Source: an uncultured Lachnospiraceae bacterium (GTDB lineage Bacteria > Bacillota > Clostridia > Lachnospirales > Lachnospiraceae). From it: a stretch of 64,000 nucleotides of DNA. Below are positions 36,191 to 42,921 of the stretch, piece by piece. The stretch spans positions 327 to 64,326 of the forward strand of contig CAJTQO010000018.1 in the NCBI GenBank assembly GCA_910578405.1. The letters run 5' to 3'. The first letter of the stretch is position 1; each line of letters starts with the position of its first letter. The notes under the pieces are model-generated. The model was not told the DNA's origin and made no database searches. It saw only the letters and a program-made list of their open reading frames with translations. A program made the position numbers and the translations under genes.

Positions 36191-36355
36191 ATGCCAAAAA
36201 CTGATAACTCTCCTACCCCCAATATCCTGATACGCAAAGATAAAATGAAACTGATTGTTACCAACATTTACCCCACTTTTCAGAAAAAGTCCGAACAGGA
36301 AACCCGACAGGAAATCGGGGCAAGGCTTTACCAGATTTTCAAAAAGTATACGTAA
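36191..36355 (+). CDS. Small element-encoded protein, TnpW-like layout (54 aa)
   Basis: A 54-codon frame: MPKTDNSPTPNILIRKDKMK, then LIVTNIYPTFQKKSEQETRQ and a C-terminal LYQIFKKYT. It lies 52 nt past the truncated cotJC stop and 77 nt before the recombinase, on the same strand, with AAGAAAG before the ATG. Small proteins with this general layout (a short N-terminus, an IRK segment, then a strand and a helix) often accompany large serine recombinases in clostridial elements and are called TnpW. I cannot confirm the family. It could act as an accessory or excision factor. Confidence 0.55.
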   Translation: MPKTDNSPTPNILIRKDKMKLIVTNIYPTFQKKSEQETRQEIGARLYQIFKKYT

Positions 36356-36432
36356 GTCACTTGCAAAACTGTCATACAAACTGTATAAGCAGTTTCGTAG
36401 GTATGTGTCTTGCGTTTTAGGAGGCAGACAGA

Positions 36433-37965
36433 ATGTATGACACATTATATAACGCATTGTATGCAAGACAGTCCATCGAAAAAAAGGACAGCATATCCGT
36501 AGAAAGCCAGCTTGAGTATTGCAGATACGAAACCCACGGGGAAGCCTGCGTGGAATACACCGACAAAGGCTTTTCAGGCAAAGACACCAACCGTCCCGGC
36601 TTTGAAAATATGATGAATGATATTCGTGCAGGAAAAATAGGGCGCGTTGTTGTCTACAAACTTGACCGTATCAGCCGTTCCATTCTGGATTTCGCAAACA
36701 TGATGGAGATATTTCAGAAATATCATGTGGAGTTCGTATCATCCACAGAAAAATTTGACACGTCCACGCCCATCGGCAGGGCAATGTTAAATATCTGTAT
36801 CGTGTTCGCCCAACTGGAACGGGAAACTATACAAAAGCGGGTTACGGATGCTTATTATGCACGGTGCAAGCGTGGTTTCTACATGGGCGGGCGCATTCCT
36901 TACGGCTACCGTCTGACAAACACGGTCATTGACGACATCCGCACTTCCATGTACGAAGAAGTCCCGGAAGAAAGCGAACAGCTAAAGCTGATTTACTCCA
37001 TGTATGCGGACACGGACAATTCGCTTGGGGACATTGTGCGGTACTTGAATAGACACCAGATTAAAAATCTGCGTGGCGCAAACTGGAATACCGCCCGCAT
37101 CAGTGAAATGCTCCGCAATCCCGTCTATGTAGAAGCGAATATTGACGTGTATCAATTTTTCCAAAGCCAAGGCGCAAACATATGTAACCCGGTAAGTGAT
37201 TTCACAGGTTATAATGCCTGCTATCTCTACAAAGGTACGGTGTCCACTTCAAGAAAGCAAAGCGACCTGTCTGACAAAGAAATTGTGCTTGCGCCGCACA
37301 AAGGCTTTATCCCCTCTAAGACTTGGTTAGCCTGCCGCATACGGTGTCTGGGCAACAGACAGTCCACAAAGACCTGTAAACCGAAAAACTCATGGCTTTT
37401 AGGCAAGGTAAAATGTGGGAAATGCGGTTATGCACTGACTATCCGTAAGGCAAAAACAAAATGGGGACGTTACTTTGTTTGCAGCCAGTCGGGAAGCCGC
37501 GCAAGTAACTGCACAGGGGCTGGCTGTACGATTTATGCAGACGTTTTAGAGGAATATATGTTTCATGCAATCAAGGATAGGTTATCGGAGTTTTCTTCCT
37601 GCATATCTGATGCAGGGGAAAAGGAAATGCAAACATTCCCCCAAAAGCGCCTGACGAAAAAAATCCGTCTGACACAGATTGAGGAAGAAATCAAAGAACT
37701 TCTCTCCAAAGTGTCCGAGGCAAGCAGTGTTCTGATAAGGTACATAGATGAAAAAGTATCGGAACTGGACGCAGAACGAAATGCCTTGCAGGATGAAATC
37801 GTTACAGCAAATGCCACAGATACGGAAGGCAAAGTAAAAAAGATAACGAATCATGGGAAAACATGGGAAACTCTCTCTTTCGAGGACAGACAGGCGGTAA
37901 TGGATATACTTGTCAAGGTCATTCGGATTGCGGACGGTAAAATTGAAATCACATGGAACATTTAA
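36433..37965 (+). CDS. Large serine recombinase (510 aa)
   Basis: Catalytic resolvase-type domain at about residues 5-150 with nucleophile Ser 14 (YARQSIEKKDS), VEYTDKGFSG, VVVYKLDRISR and GRAMLNICIVFAQLERE. A recombinase domain follows (GGRIPYGYRL, NPVYVEANIDVY), then a zinc ribbon (CGKCGYAL ... CSQSG ... NC) and a coiled coil at about 420-475 typical of large serine integrases. AGGAGG lies 8 nt before ATG. It performs site-specific integration and excision of this element at the 14-bp core in cotJC. Same family as SpoIVCA of the skin element and TnpX. No terminator was seen between cotJC and this gene, so read-through from the cotJ promoter is possible. Confidence 0.95.
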   Translation: MYDTLYNALYARQSIEKKDSISVESQLEYCRYETHGEACVEYTDKGFSGKDTNRPGFENMMNDIRAGKIGRVVVYKLDRISRSILDFANMMEIFQKYHVEFVSSTEKFDTSTPIGRAMLNICIVFAQLERETIQKRVTDAYYARCKRGFYMGGRIPYGYRLTNTVIDDIRTSMYEEVPEESEQLKLIYSMYADTDNSLGDIVRYLNRHQIKNLRGANWNTARISEMLRNPVYVEANIDVYQFFQSQGANICNPVSDFTGYNACYLYKGTVSTSRKQSDLSDKEIVLAPHKGFIPSKTWLACRIRCLGNRQSTKTCKPKNSWLLGKVKCGKCGYALTIRKAKTKWGRYFVCSQSGSRASNCTGAGCTIYADVLEEYMFHAIKDRLSEFSSCISDAGEKEMQTFPQKRLTKKIRLTQIEEEIKELLSKVSEASSVLIRYIDEKVSELDAERNALQDEIVTANATDTEGKVKKITNHGKTWETLSFEDRQAVMDILVKVIRIADGKIEITWNI

Positions 37966-38072
37966 CAACCGCCACGAAAGTCTAAAAACACCGTTTTGAG
38001 AAAATTTTCGTGCCCCACTCCCCAAAAAATCAAAAACCGACACTTTTTGAAATTTTTTTGGAAGCGCAAAAA

Positions 38073-38100
38073 TGCCCATCTGCGAAAGCGCAGATAGGCA
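38073..38100 (-). terminator. Terminator between recombinase and cargo operon
   Basis: Stem TGCC-ATCTGCG / CGCAGAT-GGCA with one unpaired base per side and an AAAG loop, followed on the minus strand by TTTTTG. It lies 57 nt past the permease stop and 107 nt past the convergent recombinase stop. Confidence 0.7.
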
Positions 38101-38157
38101 CAAGGGAATTACAAAAAGCAATAGACTGCCCATAGGCAAAAAGAAAGCGGCATGCGA

Positions 38158-39960
38158 TTATAATTCATTGATTGTTTCGGTTATTGCCATGTTGTGAATC
38201 CTTTTTGCCGGAATATAAGCTGCCAGGATAGCTGCCATACAAATAAATAGCAAAATGATTCGTAACGGAATTGTTGGCAAACTCCATATTGCATAGCTGA
38301 AATGAGCGCCTATAAGAATGTTGTATAGCAGCCTGTAAACTATCAACCCGACCATACTGCCAACAATGCCTCCCAACAAAGCATAAGTAAATGCTTCAGC
38401 AACAATCATTTTAATTATCTGACGTTCGCTCATCCCTACTGCCCGCATTGCCCCGTATGACTTAATTTTTGAGGACACACTCATAGAAATGCTGTTTACA
38501 ATATTTAATGCCGTTACCAGGGCAATAATGGCTAAAAACGCATAAATACAGAACACAAACGCAATATAAGTCCCGGAAGTCCGTTGATCGCGCAAATCGT
38601 TTAAGGTGCAGTCATAGTCTACGATATCCCGAATTGCCGTTACATCTTCGTCCGTTACGTCATTCGTTGTTTGTATCATAAGGAGAGAATAATCCGTTAT
38701 CCCCGTTAAGTGAATAAAGGTATCGCCAGAAGTAATAAGGGTTATTTCTCCGTTTGTAAGCCCGTCGCTGTTGAACGGATCATATTTCAGCAAACCCGCA
38801 ATTTCAAATTCTTCACCGGCGACAAATATTTTATCGCCAATTTCCAGAGAACTGCCTTTGTCCCACGTCGCAAGCACATAATGACTGTTTCCATATAATT
38901 TAGAAATATCGCTGCCTTTTTTCAGCATATCATCTTTCACAAGACAGTCCAAATCAAAATCATCATAAGAAATTATGTCAATTTCAACCGCATTTGAATT
39001 TAGCTGCGCCGGAATGTTAAAAACGCTGCGGCGTCCGAAAATACGTTTCACTCCGTCCATTTTCCCAATAGTGTCAAGTAAAACGCTGTCTACACCATTT
39101 GAAACGTCAACACTTGAAATGTTAATATCAGCAGTGGCGGCAGACTGTGGCATGATATAACCAACAAATTCCACCAAAACAGAAAAGCTCAAAAAAAGAA
39201 TAATGCTAAGGGCAAAGGAACCCGTCATAAGTGTCAGCGTTTTCTTTGCCGCTACTGCATGATGAATGCCAAGAGCTGTTTCAATTTTGAATAAATTAAC
39301 CTTTGCCGCATGGTTTATATTTCCTGTGATTTCTGAATTTCCAGAAGCCGCCATCACAGGAGATACTTTGGCTGCCCGTTTTGCCGGAGTTCTGGCAGCA
39401 ATCCATACTGCAACAATGCCTACGGTAATTCCACTGATGATACCGGCTAAGCTGATGCCAAAAAGAGGAATGGCAGAAAACTCCTCTCCGACAAGAAAGC
39501 GTAAAACAGCACATAAACCCCAGGTGGCGATAATGCCAAGCGTAACGCCTATCGGAATAGCCGCTTTGCACCAATTGAGAGCTTCCAGTTTCACAAAATG
39601 AATAATTTGCTGTTTACTCATTCCAATGCAACGCATCATTCCAAAAAATTTTGTCCTTTGTGTCACGTTACTATTGATACTGCTTGAAATCATCAATACG
39701 CCTGCTATCAACACCAACACGAAAAATACAATGGCAACGATACAGAGCGTTTGCCCGGTTGTGCTGCTTATGATATCCTGCAAAGTCAAATCGTCATGCT
39801 TATTTAACAATCTTGTTTGCTCCATCCGAATACCCATTTCTGCCATACTGAAAATGGCAGTCACCAAGAAAACGGCGAAAATAATACATAAAATGGTCAT
39901 TCTGTTCTGACGCTTATGCACCTTTGCCGAAATAGGTATAAGACTAAGATAACTTTTCAT
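38158..39960 (-). CDS. FtsX-type ABC transporter permease (600 aa)
   Basis: A MacB/BceB-like permease with two FtsX domains. One membrane helix lies near residues 22-43, a four-helix group at about 75-270 (CIVAIVFFVLVLIAGVLM, WCKAAIPIGVTLGIIATW, IISGITVGIVAVWIAA), an extracytoplasmic domain at about 273-460, and three more helices at 465-595. Its ATG overlaps the ATPase stop (ATGA). With the adjacent short-loop sensor kinase, this is the arrangement of antimicrobial-peptide sensing and detoxification modules, though the protein is shorter than BceB and lacks its exact topology. Substrate is inferred, not shown. Confidence 0.88.
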   Translation of the reverse strand: MKSYLSLIPISAKVHKRQNRMTILCIIFAVFLVTAIFSMAEMGIRMEQTRLLNKHDDLTLQDIISSTTGQTLCIVAIVFFVLVLIAGVLMISSSINSNVTQRTKFFGMMRCIGMSKQQIIHFVKLEALNWCKAAIPIGVTLGIIATWGLCAVLRFLVGEEFSAIPLFGISLAGIISGITVGIVAVWIAARTPAKRAAKVSPVMAASGNSEITGNINHAAKVNLFKIETALGIHHAVAAKKTLTLMTGSFALSIILFLSFSVLVEFVGYIMPQSAATADINISSVDVSNGVDSVLLDTIGKMDGVKRIFGRRSVFNIPAQLNSNAVEIDIISYDDFDLDCLVKDDMLKKGSDISKLYGNSHYVLATWDKGSSLEIGDKIFVAGEEFEIAGLLKYDPFNSDGLTNGEITLITSGDTFIHLTGITDYSLLMIQTTNDVTDEDVTAIRDIVDYDCTLNDLRDQRTSGTYIAFVFCIYAFLAIIALVTALNIVNSISMSVSSKIKSYGAMRAVGMSERQIIKMIVAEAFTYALLGGIVGSMVGLIVYRLLYNILIGAHFSYAIWSLPTIPLRIILLFICMAAILAAYIPAKRIHNMAITETINEL

Positions 39961-40640
39961 TCCCGATGCCTCCCTAAATCAGCCAGAACGCCGTCCGACA
40001 CCTGTAACACCCGGTCTGCGGTCTGTGCGATACTGCGGTTGTGGGTAATCATAATAATGGTCTGCTCATACTTCTTTGACGTTTCCTTTAACAGGGCAAT
40101 AACTTCGCTGCTGTTGTGCGTGTCAAGGTTTCCGGTCGGCTCGTCGGCAAGGATTAAGGACGGGCGCGTGATAAGGGCACGTCCGATTGCCACGCGCTGC
40201 TGCTGTCCACCGGACAACTGACTCGGCAAGTGGCTACGCCGTTCTTTCAGATTAAGAACCGTAAGCAATTCTTCCAAATACTTCTTATCGGGTTTCTGAT
40301 AATCAAGCAGTGCCGGGAAAATGATATTCTGCTCAACAGTCAGTTCGGGAATTAAGTTGAACGCCTGAAAGATAAAGCCGATATTCCTCCGACGGAAAAC
40401 AGTCAGTTTGCGGTCGTCCATGGAAAAAATATCCTTGCCGCCAATCTTTACCTTACCAGACGTAGGTATGTCAAGGGCGCCTATCATATTGAGCAGCGTA
40501 CTTTTTCCAGAGCCTGATTCCCCGACGATAGCCACATACTCGCCCTTTGGAACGGAAAAGCTAACTTTTTTCAAAGCGTGTACGGCAGTTTCGCCGCTTC
40601 CGTATGTTTTACAGATATTGTTGACTTCTAATAAGTTCAT
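39957..40640 (-). CDS. ABC transporter ATPase, MacB/BceA type (227 aa)
   Basis: Core ATPase of the permease downstream. Walker A GESGSGKST near residue 42, Q-loop in FIFQAFNLIPELTV, signature LSGGQQQR, Walker B LILADEPTGNLD, switch His in MITHN. The length and motifs are typical of the LolD/MacB/BceA branch, which pairs with FtsX permeases. ATG 40640 is preferred because AGAGGTG precedes it; an upstream in-frame start would enter the putative regulator site. It is the third gene of the cargo operon. Confidence 0.94.
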   Translation of the reverse strand: MNLLEVNNICKTYGSGETAVHALKKVSFSVPKGEYVAIVGESGSGKSTLLNMIGALDIPTSGKVKIGGKDIFSMDDRKLTVFRRRNIGFIFQAFNLIPELTVEQNIIFPALLDYQKPDKKYLEELLTVLNLKERRSHLPSQLSGGQQQRVAIGRALITRPSLILADEPTGNLDTHNSSEVIALLKETSKKYEQTIIMITHNRSIAQTADRVLQVSDGVLADLGRHRE

Positions 40641-40688
40641 GTGTAAACACCTCTTTCTGTTTTGATAACCCCAATATAACAAAGAAAT

Positions 40689-40726
40689 CCTACACCAATA
40701 TTACAATCAGCCTACAATTTTGTAGG
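40689..40726 (-). promoter_or_regulatory. Putative response-regulator site before the cargo ABC genes
   Basis: On the minus strand, TGTAGG occurs twice exactly 22 bp apart (40711-40716 and 40689-40694), and a third CCTACA copy (40721-40726) makes a palindrome CCTACAAAATTGTAGG with the first. A TATATT (-10-like) follows about 10 nt after the last copy, with no good -35. That is the usual layout for an OmpR-type activator replacing the -35. It overlaps the 3' end of the kinase gene. Confidence 0.6.
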
Positions 40727-41749
40727 ATTTAAAAAATTCATTATGAAAGAGGTCTCTGCGCCTAATGCGCTGTCAACTTCAATCGTCCCGTTATGAGCTT
40801 CCACAATCGCTTTTGTAAGCGACAGGCCAAGCCCAATGCCCTGTGTGTCTTTGGAAAAACGGCTGCGGTAAAACCGCTTGAAAATATGGTATAAGTCTTC
40901 CGGGTGTATGCCGCCTCCATTATCTTTTACGGTTATCTGGACAATAGAAGTAAACGCCCGCCACTCGATACGGATAACACCGCTTTTTTCTGTGTGGTCA
41001 AGAGCATTTTTTACAAGGTTTCCGATAGCTTCTATTATCCAGTTACGGTCACATAAAAGCGAAATGTCTTCCTTCCCCGATAAGCGGATTTCTTTTCCCT
41101 CCTGTCTGGCGCGGAACAGGAAATGCTTTTTTATATCCTCTGCAAGTTCAGACACATTTTCCAAAGACTTCTCTAATATAATCGTACCCGCGTCCAGTTT
41201 TGTGATTTTCAAAAGGTTTTGCACCAAAGTTTCTATACGGTCCAGCTCCTGTTCGGAGAGCTGGCTAAACTCCTGTATGGCCGGGAATTCTTTTGCTTCG
41301 TCCTGTATAATCCCATTGTAAATATTAAGGGCGGCAAGCGGCGTTTTTAACTGATGGGAAATATCCGATATGGTATTGCGTAAAAATTTCTTCGCACTTC
41401 TTTCATTTTCAGCGTGGGCGTTCAAGATAGTCACTAAAGAATTTACCTCATGGAATAACCTGTATAGCTGGCCCTCGTCGTTGCACTCAATCGTAATGTC
41501 TTTGTTGCCGGATATATATTCTGTAATCTGCGTTATGACGAATTCCATGATTTTATGCTGCTCTTTGAAATACCCATAGCAGAGCAACATTACCACAATC
41601 CCCATACATACGCCGCAAAGGATAATGTAATATACCGCATTTCTAATATCAAAGATTGCCAATGCCGCTGAAACCAGGGTAAAAACCAGGATGCAAGACA
41701 AAATACCGACAAACAGGGATTTGATTTTCCGGTTCGCTACTATTTTCAT
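40712..41749 (-). CDS. Sensor histidine kinase, short-loop type (345 aa)
   Basis: Two adjacent membrane helices (FVGILSCILVFTLVSAALAI and YYIILCGVCMGIVVMLLCYG) with a loop of only about eight residues, so no extracytoplasmic sensor domain. The kinase core has H-box SDISHQLKTPLAALN, N-box LVKNALDH and G-boxes KDNGGGI and GIGLGLSL. Such intramembrane-sensing kinases usually detect peptide antibiotics through a partner ABC permease. ATG 41749 has GAGG 6 nt upstream; an alternative start at 41776 overlaps the regulator gene. It is second in the cargo operon. Confidence 0.9.
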   Translation of the reverse strand: MKIVANRKIKSLFVGILSCILVFTLVSAALAIFDIRNAVYYIILCGVCMGIVVMLLCYGYFKEQHKIMEFVITQITEYISGNKDITIECNDEGQLYRLFHEVNSLVTILNAHAENERSAKKFLRNTISDISHQLKTPLAALNIYNGIIQDEAKEFPAIQEFSQLSEQELDRIETLVQNLLKITKLDAGTIILEKSLENVSELAEDIKKHFLFRARQEGKEIRLSGKEDISLLCDRNWIIEAIGNLVKNALDHTEKSGVIRIEWRAFTSIVQITVKDNGGGIHPEDLYHIFKRFYRSRFSKDTQGIGLGLSLTKAIVEAHNGTIEVDSALGAETSFIMNFLNPTKL

Positions 41750-41757
41750 CATACACC

Positions 41758-42444
41758 TCAATCCGCCGTATTCCATTTATAGCCCATGCCGCGAACCGTA
41801 ACAATCCGTTTCGGTTCCCCCGGATTGTCCTCAATTTTTGTACGGAGCCTGCGGATATATACGGTAAGGGAATTATTATCTACATAATTTTCATTGCAAT
41901 CCCAAAGCTTCCCTAAAATCTGTTCCGGGGAAAGTATCTGGCCGGGATTTTCCATGAACAGACATAACAATTTATACTCGCCCGCCGTCAGGACAATCAG
42001 CTTCCCCTGTTTATAAACCTCGCCTTTCAGAAGCCTTATGCTTATATCGTTGGATTTCAATTCCGTAACGTCGGTATTGAAATTTTCACTCCTGCGCAGC
42101 AGCGCATTAAGCCTTGACAGGAATACCGCCAATTTGAACGGCTTTGTAATGTAATCGTCGCCGCCAATATCAAGCCCCATAATAATATCCGTTTCTTCAT
42201 CCGCAGCCGTAAGAAACATAATAGGCGCTTTTGAAGTCTGTCTTATCTTTTTGCAGAGGTCAAAGCCAGAACCGTCGGGAAGCGAAACATCCAGAATAGC
42301 CAAATCATATTTCCCGTTTACCCATAATGTCTCCGCTTCCAGTATGGTACGGGCAACGTCTATTTCATACCCCTGTTTCTTTACGGCAAAAGAAAGACCG
42401 CTGATTAAGCTCAAATCATCTTCCAATAAAAACAATCGCTTCAT
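41758..42444 (-). CDS. OmpR-family response regulator of the element (228 aa)
   Basis: Receiver with acidic pair at residues 8-10 (LEDD), phosphoacceptor Asp 52 (LAILDVSLPDGSGF), and conserved Lys in YITKPFK. Winged-helix effector with LTAGEYKLLCLFMENPG, SPEQILGKLWDCNE and TVYIRRLRTKI. First gene of the cargo operon, with AAAGGAG upstream. It probably activates the ABC genes via the TGTAGG repeats at 40689-40726. Sequence style (BceR/GraR/VanR group) fits peptide-antibiotic response. Confidence 0.94.
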   Translation of the reverse strand: MKRLFLLEDDLSLISGLSFAVKKQGYEIDVARTILEAETLWVNGKYDLAILDVSLPDGSGFDLCKKIRQTSKAPIMFLTAADEETDIIMGLDIGGDDYITKPFKLAVFLSRLNALLRRSENFNTDVTELKSNDISIRLLKGEVYKQGKLIVLTAGEYKLLCLFMENPGQILSPEQILGKLWDCNENYVDNNSLTVYIRRLRTKIEDNPGEPKRIVTVRGMGYKWNTAD

Positions 42445-42447
42445 TTG

Positions 42448-42558
42448 TTATCCCGCTCCTTTCCCTTTTTCCACGTCCTTTGGCATCAGCCACATACTGC
42501 CAGATTTTGAAACGCCCGGTATGCATTCCCTTACAAAGTTTCCGCACTCGTCTGCAAT
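42448..42558 (-). pseudogene. Possible C-terminal remnant of a small protein at the element right end
   Basis: An open frame of 36 codons, bounded upstream by TAG and without an ATG at its beginning, reads IADECGNFVREC followed by IPGVSKSGSMWLMPKDVEKG. The composition (CysXXCys-like spacing, SKSGSMW, MPKDVE) looks like real protein instead of chance. It ends 3 nt before the regulator ATG. It may be the tail of a gene truncated when the element was assembled. Confidence 0.35.
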
Positions 42559-42610
42559 CTATTATTTCCAAAATGCAGAAAATCAACGGATAGATTTACT
42601 CCAATCCTCC

Positions 42611-42624
42611 CGTTTCGGTGAAGC
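42611..42624 (+). repeat. Right copy of the 14-bp attachment core
   Basis: CGTTTCGGTGAAGC, identical to 36094-36107. From here the cotJC reading frame continues in phase to its natural stop, which fixes the right boundary of the inserted element. Confidence 0.85.
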
Positions 42625-42703
42625 GCTGCGAATCGTACAGGATCATCTGGATTCCAAGAACTTCTATGCTTTCAACCCGGAATTCGACAGATGCAAAGAC
42701 TAA
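42611..42703 (+). pseudogene. cotJC: Displaced 3' end of cotJC
   Basis: Thirty codons plus stop: RFGEALRIVQDHLDSKNFY then AFNPEFDRCKD. RFGEA duplicates the sequence at the truncation point of the 35584-36138 gene, and the remaining 25 residues are the C-terminus that gene lacks. There is no start codon or ribosome-binding site, so it is silent unless the element is removed. It has no frameshift or internal stop, which suggests the split gene is still under selection or the insertion is recent. 42704-42780 and 42822-42921 hold nothing further. Confidence 0.9.
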
Positions 42704-42780
42704 ACGGCAGCGCCGCATTGTCCCAGGCTGCAAAGGCCAGTCATCAAAGATAGGCCAGGCGCGGAATCGCAAAACTAAAA

Positions 42781-42821
42781 AACCACACAGTGAAATCATA
42801 TAGTGGTTTCACTGCGTGGTT
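42781..42821. terminator. Bidirectional terminator between cotJC 3' end and the Sel1 gene
   Basis: A 15-bp stem with one mismatch (AACCACACAGTGAAA / TTTCACTGCGTGGTT) has T tracts on both sides (CTTTTTAT on plus; TTTTTTAG on minus). It ends the cotJ operon on one side and the Sel1-repeat gene on the other, and so is the native downstream border of cotJABC. Confidence 0.88.
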
Positions 42822-42921
42822 CTTTTTATCCTGCTGCCGCCCAAGGCAGAGACGCTTCCCTTTTCACATTACAACATGCCTCCCAACCGCTCCGCGCCCC
42901 TCCCTGTATAAATGCAAACTG

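Larger units (their letters stand above)
36094..42624 (+). mobile_element. 6.5-kb serine-recombinase element inserted in cotJC
   Basis: Bounded by the 14-bp direct repeat, and about 6517 bp in unit length. Contents in order: a small accessory ORF and a large serine recombinase on the plus strand; then on the minus strand a permease, ABC ATPase, sensor kinase and response regulator, and a protein remnant at the right end. It carries no conjugation or replication gene, no phage structural gene and no conventional transposase. Recombination between the two cores would remove it and regenerate an uninterrupted 200-codon cotJC. Orientation is the same as cotJC for the recombinase. Boundaries are accurate to the 14-bp ambiguity. 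Confidence 0.88.

Noticed and set aside
36117..42560. AGATTGCAG inverted repeat near both ends of the cotJC element as transposon terminal repeats
   Set aside because: Only 9 bp and at unequal distances from the core (10 versus 51 bp); serine recombinase elements do not need terminal inverted repeats.
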